In this document: positions 9,586 to 19,525 of the stretch, piece after piece | How positions within the stretch are numbered: position 1 is the first letter of the stretch | How the letters are laid out: the number at the start of each line of letters is the position of its first letter | Assembly (NCBI GenBank): GCA_965236175.1 | Contig: CBDEAT010000003.1 | Coordinates: 1-64,000, forward strand | Source: Fontibacterium universale | GTDB taxonomy: Bacteria > Pseudomonadota > Alphaproteobacteria > Pelagibacterales > Pelagibacteraceae | Length of the DNA: 64,000 nt | Direction of reading: 5' to 3' | Made by a program: the position numbers and the translations under genes | Notes under the pieces: model-generated | Told to the model about the DNA's origin: nothing | The model's database searches: none | What the model saw: the letters and a program-made list of their open reading frames with translations, nothing else

Positions 9586-10225
9586 ATGCTCCTGAATAAA
9601 AATAAAGCTTTAAAGCTTATTGAGCTTTTAAATAAATCAATAAAAAATCCAAAAACATCTTTAAAATATAGAAATCAATTTACTTTATTAACTTCTGTTG
9701 TTCTTTCAGCTCAATGCACTGATCGTTAACGTAAATAATGTTACTAAAAACATATATAAAAAATATTACACCCCCAAACATTTTGTAAAACTTGGAATAA
9801 ATAAAATAAGAAATCTTATTAAAAGTATAGGACTATTTAATAACAAAGCTAAAAATTTATATTATTTATCTAAAATTTTATTAGAAAAACATCAAAGCAA
9901 AGTTCCAAATAAATTTGAAGAGCTAATACTTCTTCCTGGAGTTGGCAGAAAAACAGCAAATGTTGTTTTAAATGCCGCATTTAATAAACCAACTATTGCT
10001 GTAGATACTCATGTTTTTAGAGTTGGTAATAGAACGGGTCTTTCTAATGGTAAAAATCCAGAACAAGTTGAAAATCAACTTTTAAAAATATTACCTAAAA
10101 AACACATAAAAAAAGCCCATCATTTAATACTTTTGCATGGAAGATATATATGCAAAGCTAGAAATCCATTATGCAAAAAGTGTGTAATTAATAAAATTTG
10201 CCTATACAAAGGAAAAAATGAATAA
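9586..10225 (+). CDS. nth: endonuclease III (DNA glycosylase/AP lyase), one frameshift
   Basis: Base-excision repair of oxidised pyrimidines. The N-terminal frame from ATG 9586 reads through SLKYRNQFTLLTSVVLSAQCTD. After one added base near 9725 it continues as VNVNNVTKNIYKKYYTP. The helix-hairpin-helix with the catalytic lysine is visible as LPGVGRKTANVVLN. The catalytic aspartate lies in VDTHVFRVGNR. A C-x6-C-x2-C-x5-C [4Fe-4S] cluster motif closes the protein (CKARNPLCKKCVINKIC). Corrected length is about 212 aa. The 3' end overlaps the downstream kinase start by 8 bp. Confidence 0.92.
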
Positions 10226-11172
10226 AAAAATATTAGGAATAGGCAATGCAATTGTTGATGTACTTGCAAAAGTAGATGATGAATTTTTAATAAAAAGAAA
10301 CCTTGTTAAGGGTTCCATGAAACTTATTAATAAATCTGAATTTGAAGATCTTAAAAAAAATATTAAAATTGAAAAAATTGTAGCAGGCGGTTCCGTTGCT
10401 AACACTATGTCTGGAATTGCTTATCTAAAAGGAAGACCGTCTTTTATTGGAAAAATTAACTCTGATAGTTTTGGAAAAATATATAAAAAAAGTCTTGAAG
10501 ATATAAATGTTAAGTTTTCTTATCTTCAAAAAAATGAAAATTTGTCGACAGGCGCTTCTATCATTTTGATTACTCCTGACTCTGAAAGAACTATGTGTAC
10601 TTATCTTGGAATATCCTCACATCTTTCAGAAAACGATATTAATGAAAATAATATCACTAGATCATGAATTAATTTTTTTAGAAGGGTATCTTTGGGATAA
10701 AGGAATAAGTGAAAAAATGTTTAAACATGCAATAAATATAGCAAAAAAAAATAAAGTTAAAATTGCAATGAGTTTGTCTGATATTTTTTGCGTAACCAGA
10801 CATAAACAAGACTTTTATAACCTACTTAAAAATGATCTTAGATATATTAATAGGGAATGAAAATGAAATAAACGAATTAACAAATAAAAAAAATTTATTA
10901 GATTCAATAAACCAATTAAAACAATTCAATAAATTAATCAGTTATTACCAGAAGCGAAAATGGAAGTTTGGCAATCAAACAATAATGAAGTGACAGAATG
11001 TCAAAGTATAAAAATTAATAAACTATTGGATCTCACTGGGCGCTGGAGATTTGTTTGCTGCAGGATTTTTAAAAGAATATATGGATAAATCTGATATTAA
11101 AAAATGCCTTATCCACCGGATCAGATCTTAGCTTCAAAAATAATTCAAAGAATTGGTGCAAGATTAGAATAA
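10218..11172 (+). CDS. PfkB-family carbohydrate/nucleoside kinase, multiply frameshifted
   Basis: Resembles the adenosine/ribokinase-like kinases of alphaproteobacteria. The intact N-terminal part has ILGIGNAIVDVLAKVDDEFL and the glycine motif IVAGGSVANTMSGIAYLKG, followed by FIGKINSDSFG. The C-terminal signature GAGDLFAAGFLKEYM (catalytic Asp in GAGD) is found near 11039-11090 in another frame. The reading frame is broken near 10650, 10860, 10960-11040 and 11105. Corrected length is about 317 aa and the locus length is 3n+1. The substrate cannot be fixed from sequence. Whether it is a true pseudogene or a poor consensus cannot be decided here; the essential leuS nearby has the same damage, which favours errors. 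Confidence 0.8.
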
Positions 11173-11179
11173 CTTTTTT

Positions 11180-11827
11180 TTATTTTGACAAATAATATAA
11201 AGAGTTTTTTTCAATAATAAATTTTTTATCGTTGAAAAATCTTTCTATTTTTTTTCTTAATCGGTGTAAATGCGTTTCAAAAGCATGAGTTTCTAATTCT
11301 GAATTATGATTCCAAATACTTTTTAATAAAGAGGATTTTTTTAAACCATTATTGTTTATCTAAGATTAACAATTAAGTTCTAATTCTTTTTCTGTAAGTT
11401 TAACTTTAGTTCCTTCTCTTCGTAATAATTCTTTGATTAGAATCAATTTCATAATTATTAATAGTTATTTTAGATTTTTTAAAAAAACTATATTTAGTAA
11501 TTAAGATGTTTAGTATTTCTCTAAAAGACAAATACTATCGACTGGTAGAGATAAAGTTTTGGTGAAAGTTTAATAAAGATAATTTATTCTTTAATAAATA
11601 ATCTCTTGTCTTTTAAAAAAAAAATAGTTGGTATATTTTCAATAAAATATTTTTTTACTTCTGTTAATTTTAATTCTTCGGGAAATACAATTCTAACAAT
11701 AAATTCTGGATTATTTTTTTTATTAAGATTTACTTGTACAGTTGAAAGATTGTAACCAAGATTTAAGTCGTTTATTATATTTAAGAAAACTTTTGATCCA
11801 TATAATATAAAGATGAATATTATTCAT
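11180..11827 (-). CDS. winged-helix response-regulator-like transcription factor, broken frame
   Basis: Read on the minus strand in several frames. The C-terminal third has NNYEIDSNQRIITKR, then LTEKELEL, and SELETHAFETHLHRLRKKI, followed by a terminal LYYLSK. This is the OmpR/PhoB-type winged helix, including the recognition helix. Upstream pieces (GSKVFLNIINDLNLGYN, FIVRIVFPEELKLTEVKKYF) look like a divergent receiver-like domain. I cannot place a phospho-acceptor aspartate with confidence. At least three frame breaks occur. The start at 11827 is tentative. No sensor kinase gene is adjacent. Confidence 0.6.
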
Positions 11828-11850
11828 AAATAATATATATATATTTCAAT

Positions 11851-12358
11851 ATGATTATTGTAAAAAAATCAGGCTATTTAAAGTATAAAAACTTTAAATT
11901 TCGTTGTGCCTTAGGAAAAAATGGCATTGGTAATAAAAAATAAAGGAAGGAGATAGACATAACTCCTAGAGGAACATTTAAAATAACCAAGATTATATTA
12001 CAGAGCCTGACAAGATTAAAAATATTAATAACCTTCTTTAAAAAAGATCAAAATTAAAAAAAATATGGGATGGTGTGACGATCCAAAAAGCAAATTTTAT
12101 AACAAACAAATAAAGTTACCATAGTAAATTTGGCTCACGAGAGACTTTATAGAAGTGATAATATTTACGATATAATAGCGGTCTTAAATTATAACATAAA
12201 TCCAATTATTAAAAATAAAGGTAGTGCAATATTTATTACATATTGCAAAAAATAATTATAAACTAACAGCGGGGTGTGTAGCGATTAAAAAAAGTAATTT
12301 AATAAAACTATTAAAAATAATAAAGAAAAATACTAAAGTAAAAATTTCTACAACTTAA
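11851..12358 (+). CDS. L,D-transpeptidase (YkuD/ErfK family), frameshifted
   Basis: The N-terminus from ATG 11851 reads MIIVKKSGYLKYKNFKFRCA, then LGKNGIGNKK and, after a shift, EGDRHTPRGTFKI. Further on come MGWCDDPKSKFYN, AHERLYRSDNIYDIIAVLNY and the catalytic region IFIHIAKNNYKLTAGCVAI. That region contains the family histidine and the S/T-x-GC cysteine motif. L,D-transpeptidases make 3-3 peptidoglycan cross-links or attach proteins to the wall, acting in the periplasm. No signal peptide is visible, which is usual for the short free-standing YkuD proteins of this type. There are several breaks and the length is 3n+1. The gene converges on the YggS gene with overlapping stops. Confidence 0.75.
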
Positions 12359-13003
12359 TTTTCATTAAATATTGCAGAACCAATCCTTAACATATGTTAG
12401 AACCACGTTTTGAATTGCTTCTCATATAATCATTACTCATTCCCATGCTTAAATTGAATAATTGATTATTATTTGCAATTTTTTTTAAATCTTAAAAAAT
12501 AATTTCTTAGGATCTTCTGCTACAGGAGGCAGGCACATAAGACCAATTACATTTATTTTTAATTCACTTTTACAAAAATTAATAAATTTACAAGAATCTT
12601 CTATTGAAATTCCTGACTTTTTGGCTTTTCCTGCCCAATATTTATTTGAATAAAATAATTTAGTTTTTTATTAAAATTTTTTTCTTCTTGAGATATTTTT
12701 AAAGCTAATTTTTCACTATCTAAAGAATGAATAAAAGAAAAATGATTGATAGCCTCAACAACTTTATTCGTTTGTAACTTTCCAATCAAATGTAATTTTA
12801 AATTCTGTATTAACTTTTAATAAATCTGACCATTTAGTAATACTTTCTTGAACTCGATTTTCTCCAAAATGAATATGTCCAATATCAATAATAGGTTTTA
12901 TATGAGAAATTAAAAAAGTTTTAGAAACAACTATTAAAATAGTATTCTTAGATATGTTATTTATATTGTTTAAAATTTGATTATAATTTTCTAAAATATT
13001 CAT
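12355..13003 (-). CDS. YggS/PLPBP-family pyridoxal-phosphate homeostasis protein, frameshifted
   Basis: The N-terminal frame (13003-12764) holds the PLP-lysine strand ILIVVSKTFLISHIKPIID and HIHFGENRVQES, both diagnostic. The next frame has LIGKLQTNKVVEAINHFSFI and LDSEKLALKISQEE, then FIQINIGQEKPKSQ. The C-terminal part, in further frames, shows LMCLPPVAED, LSMGMSNDYM and RIGSAIFNEN before the stop at 12355. These proteins bind PLP without known catalysis and maintain vitamin B6 and amino-acid balance. Corrected length is about 215 aa. Breaks lie near 12785, 12600, 12495 and 12410. Confidence 0.82.
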
Positions 13004-13632
13004 ATGAACTTTAATACATCTTATTTTGAAAATTTCTATTTTTTTACAAACAATTTAACTGAAGAAAATGAGAAGAATATTAAGTAAATTTAAAAATATT
13101 GCCATTATTTACAATCAATAACTGCAACATTCTAATGCAACACACTAAAGAATTGATGAGAAATTATAAAATTTTGTAAAAAAAATAAAATTAAAGTTTA
13201 TATTAAAGACGACATAAAAAAAGCATATAGAATATAAATGCTAAATGGTATTTTTTTGTCAAGCAATAACAAAAGGAAATGTATCATTAATAACAATTTT
13301 AACCAATAAAATTAATTTTAAAATTATTGGATCAGCACACTCTCAATAATGATTATTTTTTTAAAAAAAAGCACAAGGCTGTAAAGATATATTTTTATCT
13401 CCATTATTTAAAAATCATAAAATACAGTCAAAATAAAATATTAAATATTTGTAAGTTCAATTTAATTTCAAATAAATGGACGTGTAATTTATTTGCTCTT
13501 GGTGGAATAAACTCAACTAATTTAAAAAAAGTTTTTATGACTAAAAGTAGAGGTATTGGTTTTGTATCTTTTATAAATGATCTTGAAAATAAAAAAGCCC
13601 GTCTACTTTTTAAAGTAGACGGGCTTTATTAA
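13004..13632 (+). CDS. ThiE/TenI-like thiamine-phosphate synthase family protein, heavily frameshifted
   Basis: Starts one base after the divergent YggS start. Fragments in different frames read MNFNTSYFENFYFFTNNLTE, KFCKKNKIKVYIKDDIKKAY, GIFLSSNNKR, IIGSAHS, GCKDIFLSPLFKNH and NLFALGGINSTNLKKVFMTK. They finish with RGIGFVSFINDLENKK. The order (GSAHS, then D-x-FLSPLF, then FALGGI, then GxGFVSFI) is that of the thiamine-phosphate synthase TIM barrel. A complete catalytic set cannot be verified through the damage. The 3' end of the frame runs into a strong terminator hairpin, so the true stop may be slightly earlier than 13632. Confidence 0.65.
13594..13627. terminator. strong hairpin terminator between convergent ThiE-like and porin genes
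   Basis: The near-perfect inverted repeat AAAGCCCGTCTACTTT (13594-13609) / AAAGTAGACGGGCTTT (13612-13627) has an A tract on one flank and T-rich sequence on the other. It can therefore act in both directions. It lies at the junction of the rightward ThiE-like gene and the leftward porin gene. It is one of the most GC-rich stems in this part of the window. Confidence 0.9.
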
Positions 13633-13653
13633 TAAATTTCTATAATTATAAAA

Positions 13654-14769
13654 TTAGAAGTTTGTTCTAAGTTTTAAAGTTATAGAATCAACGTCAGTGC
13701 CAGCAACTACCGCCAACATCTGTGTGTTTTACCTAACGTTAACTATTAGCAGCAACAGGTCCTAAGTTGTAACCAACTTGCAACAGATTTAAGTTTCATC
13801 TTCTGCAGCTAAGTTCTGTAGCAACTGTTGCTTGATAGTTAAGTGACCTATAGATCCGTAAGATCGTTTCCTAGCAGTATACGCTAAACCGTAATCATTT
13901 TGCTTTCTTGTTTCACCAGTATTGTAACAGCTGTAGCTGTTGGTTCCACCGTACTCAAACTCTTTTCTATTGTAACCAATGAGTAATGGGACCATGCAGT
14001 GTATGTAATACCAGCAGTAATAAACTGTGCATCTCTGTTGTGATGAAGATTCAGAACCAATTTTTTTCTTCTGAGTCACCGAACCTACTTCTAAAGCTAG
14101 TCCAGAAATTCCAACATTAGAAAGTTCTAAAAGAGCTGAATAACCAGACCCTTCATCACCTTCTACTGCTGCCGTGTCAGCTCCACCGCAACCAGCAGTT
14201 TGAGTTTTGCTACATGACATTGTTGGTGCGTAAGCTAAAGTTAGTTGTCCAACACCTGGGAAAGCTTGTCTAATTGCAACACCTGCAGCTGCAGACGTGT
14301 TAATTGGATCAGCTAACATATTAGTTGTAGCAGTGGATCCACCTTGTGATCCTGTGCCTTTTCCAATTTCTCCAACCACTGGAATCATAGAACGATCGAA
14401 ATCATTCATATGGTCAATACCAACGCTGAAAGTAGTGTTTCCAGAAATTAAATCAATGTAAACGTTTTCATTAGCCATTGATTTAAATGGAGTTGCATTT
14501 CCAGCAACATCACTTGCGTCAAGCTCTAGAGAAAAACCAGCAGCATAATCCATGCCATTGTTTAATTTACCTTTGCTTTGCAACGTTTAATTGAGTTTCA
14601 ATTAACATACCTCTGTTTAGAAGCTGTTGATAACAGCGCCTGCAGCGCCAGTTTCAGTTGTTAGGCCTCTAAAACCAACAGTCATGTTTCCACCAACTGT
14701 TGTTTGTGCAATAGCTGAAGTTGAAAGAACAACTCCTACTAATGCTGTAGATAATAAAAGTTTTTTCAT
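13654..14769 (-). CDS. outer-membrane porin, frameshifted
   Basis: Starts with a clear Sec signal peptide (MKKLLLSTALVGVVLSTSAI, cleavage after AIA) followed by TTVGGNMTVGFRG, typical of SAR11-type general porins. The middle frame (14583-13789) has beta-strand-like alternation (YAAGFSLELDASD, NTTFSVGIDHMNDFD, GVGQLTLAYAPTM). The C-terminus, in another frame, reads AGTDVDSITLKLRTNF and ends with the terminal phenylalanine used for BAM recognition. Total is about 371 aa. Breaks fall near 14620, 14040, 13900-14000 and 13720-13790. It is followed by the bidirectional terminator. Likely a major outer-membrane nutrient channel (inference). Confidence 0.82.
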
Positions 14770-14979
14770 TTTATTATATTCCTTTTGTTTAAGTTAAAAT
14801 TCTGTCTAACTATTTAGATAGAATTGGTTGATTGTTTAGCATTTTTAGATCAATTATTTTATATTTCTATCAATTATCTAATTTATTTATTATTATATGT
14901 TGCTTATTTACCACACTTTTTAATAAAGCAAATTTTCCTTGGTTTATTCAGTTTTTCATCTATTAATAAACATTAATTT

Positions 14980-15495
14980 ATGGGCTCTAAAATTTTCTTA
15001 ATCATTTTTATTGTATTATTATCATGCAAAAGCAATGAAAGTCGGCCTGAATTTGAAACAAAACCAGTAGAACCGGACCCATTCAAAAGAGCAAAAGATG
15101 CCGCTGAAAAAGGCGGAGGCATATTCATGCAAGGAAGAGATAATCAAAATACAACCTTTAGTTTTGCTTCGTCTAATGTTCTGTGGCGCGCAACGTTAAA
15201 AAGTTTAGATTTTTTACCTTTATTAAATGCTGACTATTCTGGAGGTATAATTATTACGGATTGGTATACGGAAGACATTAATTCTAAAAATTCTATTAAA
15301 TTAACCATAAGATTTCTAGGAAATGATCTTAGGTCGGACTCTCTAGAAATAATTGCACATAGAAAAACTTGTGAAGCTTCTGAGAATTGCAAGATAACAT
15401 TATTAAATAAAAATTTTTCTCAAGAAATTAAAGATTCAATTGTTAACAATGCTAGAATGTTAAAGATTGAAGATGAAAAAAAAAAAATAAAATAA
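14980..15495 (+). CDS. DUF3576 family lipoprotein
   Basis: 171 aa. It has a lipoprotein signal (FLIIFIVLLSC, Cys 16) and a charged linker, then the DUF3576 core around residues 45-155: NVLWRATLKSLDFLPLLNAD, YSGGIIITDWYT, SIKLTIRFLGNDLRSDSLEI. The C-terminus is lysine-rich. The family is restricted to alphaproteobacteria and has no assigned function. It commonly sits directly upstream of leuS and lptE, as here, which suggests a link to the outer membrane. The frame is intact, unlike its neighbours. Confidence 0.88.
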   Translation: MGSKIFLIIFIVLLSCKSNESRPEFETKPVEPDPFKRAKDAAEKGGGIFMQGRDNQNTTFSFASSNVLWRATLKSLDFLPLLNADYSGGIIITDWYTEDINSKNSIKLTIRFLGNDLRSDSLEIIAHRKTCEASENCKITLLNKNFSQEIKDSIVNNARMLKIEDEKKKIK

Positions 15496-15502
15496 AATAG
15501 CC

Positions 15503-18042
15503 ATGGAAAATTATAATCCTTTAGCAATAGAGGAAAGGTGGCAATTTTTTTTTCTAAATAAAAAAATTTTTAAAACAAGAAAAGATAAAATCAAAAAATT
15601 TTATTGTTTAGAAATGTTTCCTTATCCTTCAGGAAATATTCATATGGGACACGTTAGAAATTATACTCTTAGGTGATGTTATTGCTAATTTTAAAAGATT
15701 AAACGGTTACAATGTTTTACATCCAATGGGTTGGGATGCTTTTGGCTTGCCTGCTGAAAATGCGGCTATACAAAATAATCTTACATCCTAAAGATTGGAC
15801 ATTAAAAAATATTTCTACAATGAAATCGCAATTAAAACGTCTTAGGTCTTATCTATTGATTGGGATAAAGAAATTTCTACTTGCGATGCATCATATTATA
15901 AACATCAACAAATCTTATTTTCTCTTCTTTTTAAAAAAGGAATTGCTTATAAAAAAAAAAGTTATGTTAATTGGGATCCTATCGACAATACAGTTCTTGC
16001 AAATGAACAGGTGATTGATGGTAAGGGCTGGAGATCTGGAGCAGTTGTTGAAAAAAAAGAATTAAATCAATGGTTCTTAAATATTACAAAATATTCTGAT
16101 CAATTATTAAAATCTCTTGATAGTTTAAAAGGTTGGCCGGAAAAAGTAAGGTTAATGCAAAAAAACTGGATTGGAAAATCTGTAGGTTGTGAGATTGATT
16201 TTATTTCTGATTTTAAAAATACTAAAATTACAATTTTTACAACACGACCAGATACAATATTTGGAGCTTCATTTATTGCTATTGCACCTGATCACCCTTT
16301 TACTGAATCTTTTAAAAATGAAAAAAATTTTCAAGATTTTAAAGAACTTGCCTTAAAAAATATTGGCGACAGAATCATCATTGTCTAAAAATGAAAAATT
16401 AGGTTTTAAAACACCATTTTTTGTATCGCATCCTTTTTTAAATAAAAAAATACCAATTTATGTAGCTAATTTTATCCTTATGGATTATGGAACCGGAGCT
16501 ATATTTGGTTGCCCAGCACATGATCAGAGAGATTTGGAATTTGCTAAAAAATATAATCTAGAAATAATTCCTGTTGTAAGTCCTAATAAGTCTAAATCTA
16601 TCATAATTAATAATGAAGCATACACTGACGATGGTTATATTATTAATTCAGATTTTCTTAATGATTTAAGCATTGAAGATGCAAAAAAAAATATTATTCA
16701 AAAAATAGAAGACAAAAAAGATAGGAAATTCTAAAACAATTTATCGTCTTAAGGATTGGGGAATATCTAGACAAAGATATTGGGGATGTCCAATTCCAAT
16801 TATGTATAGAGAAGATGGAAAAGTTATTTTAGTTCCAGAAAAAGATCTACCTGTAGAACTTCCTAAAGATATAGATTTTAGCAAACCAGGAAATCCATTA
16901 GAAAATCATCCCACATGGAAATATACAAAATGTCCAGAAACTGGAATGAAAGCTATTCGTGAAACTGATACGCTTGATACGTTTGTAGATTCTTCTTGGT
17001 ATTTTCTTCGCTTCTGTTCCCCAAAAGAAAATGAAAAACCTTTTAATACAGAAGAAGCTAATTATTGGATGCCAGTAGATCAATATATTGGCGGTGTTGA
17101 GCATGCCATACTTCATCTTCTTATATTCAAGATTCTTTACTTTGGCACTACAAGATGAATTTAAATTAAAAGTTTCTGAACCTTTTGAAAATCTTTTTAC
17201 TCAAGGAATGGTATGTCATCCAACTTTTAAAACAGAAAAAGGGAAATGGGTTTTTCCAAAAGAAGTTATTGAAAAAGATGGATCTTATTTTTTAGATAAT
17301 AAAGAAAAAGTTTTAAAAGGAGATAGTCAGGCCATGTCCAAGTCTAAGAAAAATATTGTTGATCCTGATGATATTATTAAAATTTATGGCGCTGATGCTG
17401 TAAGATGGTTTATCTTATCAGACAGTCCTCCAGATCGAGACATCCAATGGAGTGATAGTGGAATCCAAGGTGCATTTAAATATATACAAAAAATCTGGCG
17501 TGTTTGTGAAAAAATAAAAGTTTATAAAAAAGAAAAAGCAAGAAATAGATAATAATTTTTTAATTAAAACAAACATCCTAATAAAAGAAATTACAGAATG
17601 TATAGAAAAATTTCATATTAATGTTGCTGTTGCTAAACTTTATATTTTTTTAAATAATCTTAATGAAGAAATTGATAAAAAAACTTTAAATGAAGAAGAT
17701 ATTATTAATGCTTATAAAAAATATTTAATTATTATATCAGCTTTTATTCCTTACATCGCAAATGAATGCTGGGAAAAAATTACAAAACAAAATAATCTAA
17801 GTTCACAAGAGTGGCCTAAAATTGAAAATACTCTTATAAAAAAAGATTACTTTGATGTTGTAATTCAAATAAACGGTAAAAAAAGGGCAATTATCAACGC
17901 TATTAACAATGAAAGTGAAGAAAATATTTTTAGTAAATCCTTAGCAATTAAAAATATTAAAGTTATATTAGAAGAAAAAAATATAATAAAAAAGATTTTT
18001 ATAAAAAACAAATTACTTAATATTGTGACTAATGATAAATAA
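15503..18042 (+). CDS. leuS: leucyl-tRNA synthetase, about eight frameshifts
   Basis: Charges tRNA-Leu. In order along the locus: MFPYPSGNIHMGHVRNYT with the HIGH-type HMGH motif, LHPMGWDAFGLPAENAA, VNWDPIDNTVLANEQV, and the editing domain with TIFTTRPDTIFGASFIA and YGTGAIFGCPAHDQRD. Then come WGISRQRYWGCPIPIMY, DTFVDSSWYFLRF and KMSKS-equivalent AMSKSKKNIVDPDDI. An anticodon-binding domain follows, ending in NIVTNDK. Frame breaks lie near 15667, 15778, 15845, 15850, 16364, 16728, 17125 and 17530. The span is 3n+2, which equals eight added bases. No second leuS is in the window, so these are probably consensus errors. Corrected length is about 845 aa. The gene overlaps lptE by 11 bp. Confidence 0.93.
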
Positions 18043-18497
18043 ATTTTTTTTAGCTTCTTATAATATCAGTCATTTTAACTCATTGTGGTTTTTCACCTAT
18101 TTATACTGGGAACACTAAACAAGTAGTTATTTCTAAATCTGAAATAGTTGGTGATAAAGATCTAGCTTTTAATCTAGAACAAAAATTAAATTTTAAAAAA
18201 GATGAAAAGAATTTAACTGCTTATATATTTAAAGCTCAAATTTATGATACAGCCGAAAGCTCTCTTGTGGATTCAAGAGGAATTGCAACTGAAGAAATTA
18301 TTAAGTTAACAGTGAGCTATCAATTTCAAGATAAAAATGGCGTTGTAATATACCAAGATGCCATAACTAAAGATAAAAGGGTTTCTGTCACAGACAATCT
18401 ATCAAATAATATTCTAGTAAAAAATAATGAAAAAAGAGTATTATTAGATTCTATAATTCAAAATATCTTATTTAAATCTAGAGTCTCATTAAATTAG
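18032..18497 (+). CDS. lptE: LPS-assembly lipoprotein LptE-like, one frameshift
   Basis: Starts at ATG 18032 inside the leuS 3' end. After one added base near 18055 the frame gives a lipobox (ISVILTHCGFSPIY) and then a periplasmic domain: FNLEQKLNFKKDEKNLTAYI, ATEEIIKLTVSYQFQDKNG, DSIIQNILFKSRVSLN. LptE plugs the LptD barrel that delivers LPS to the outer surface. The position between leuS and holA is the standard one for lptE, and sequence conservation in this family is low. The assignment therefore rests on lipobox, size (about 154 aa) and synteny. Confidence 0.78.
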
Positions 18498-18502
18498 TTT
18501 AA

Positions 18503-19525
18503 ATGCTCTTAAAATCACAAGAGATAAGCCTAAAAAAAAAGGATTTTTTTAAAGAAAAAGTAATTCTTTTGTACGGAGAAAATCAAGATCTAATTAATGA
18601 CTTAAATCAACAAATTATATCTAAATTTATAGAAGAAAAAAAAATCTCAAAATCTTTTTTTGAAGAAGATTTAGTTAAGAATCCAGAAAATATTATTAAT
18701 TATTATCTTAATGGATCATTATTTGATGATAATAAAAATATCTCGATCATTAAAAACTGTTCTGACAAAATATTAGAAATTATTAATAAAATAAAAAATA
18801 ATATTAATGATAACATTATTATTCTCAACTCAGAAATACTTCTAAAAAATTCTAAACTAAGACAATTTGGAGAATATGATAAATTAGCTATTTGTATTCC
18901 TTGTTACCAAGAGACTAAATTTGATATAAAAAAATTTCTTACACAGCAACTCCAGATAAATAATATTCAATTATCGGATTCACAAAGTGAAACTATTATT
19001 AACTCATCATCTTTGAAAAGATCGAAGATTAAAGAAGCAATAGAAAAGTTAAATCTATATAAAAGTTCAGGAAAAATAACAGATCAGATCATTGACGAAA
19101 TTTGTACTGACGCAGATCTAAAAAAAAATGATGAAATTATTGATATTTTATTATCTAAAAATGAAAAAAATATTAATGAGTTCATATCCAATATGTCTAA
19201 TTATGAAAAAAATTTTATAGAAATAATTATTATTCTTAGGTCATTCATAATTAAGATTCTTGATATACAAAAAAATAATAAAAATCTTTCAATCGATGAA
19301 AGAATTGAAAAATACAAACCACCTATTTTCTGGAAAGATAAAGATAGAATAAAAAATATCTTAAAAATTTGGAATACTAATAATCTTGAAAAATTTCTTA
19401 GTAATTTAAATATTATTGAAACTGAGTTTAAGAGAAATGATTTAAATCAAGATACCCAATTTTATTATTTTTTAACTCAAAACCTATCTAAAATAGCCTT
19501 TAAGAACACTAATAATTTTATTTAA
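18503..19525 (+). CDS. holA: DNA polymerase III delta subunit
   Basis: 340 aa clamp-loader subunit that opens the beta sliding clamp. The N-terminal RecA-like domain includes VILLYGENQDLINDLNQQII, then FFEEDLVKNPENIINYYLNG and NIIILNSEILLKNSKLRQF. The central AAA-lid contains SSSLKRSKIKEAIEKLNLY. A C-terminal helical collar ends with DTQFYYFLTQNLSKIAF. It follows lptE, as in most proteobacteria. The last 42 bp overlap the 3' end of the convergent parB. Confidence 0.9.
   Translation: MLLKSQEISLKKKDFFKEKVILLYGENQDLINDLNQQIISKFIEEKKISKSFFEEDLVKNPENIINYYLNGSLFDDNKNISIIKNCSDKILEIINKIKNNINDNIIILNSEILLKNSKLRQFGEYDKLAICIPCYQETKFDIKKFLTQQLQINNIQLSDSQSETIINSSSLKRSKIKEAIEKLNLYKSSGKITDQIIDEICTDADLKKNDEIIDILLSKNEKNINEFISNMSNYEKNFIEIIIILRSFIIKILDIQKNNKNLSIDERIEKYKPPIFWKDKDRIKNILKIWNTNNLEKFLSNLNIIETEFKRNDLNQDTQFYYFLTQNLSKIAFKNTNNFI

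Noticed and set aside
15503..18042. leuS as a pseudogene
   Set aside because: Essential function, all domains and motifs present in order, and each of the eight breaks is a one-base addition. Error is the simpler reading.
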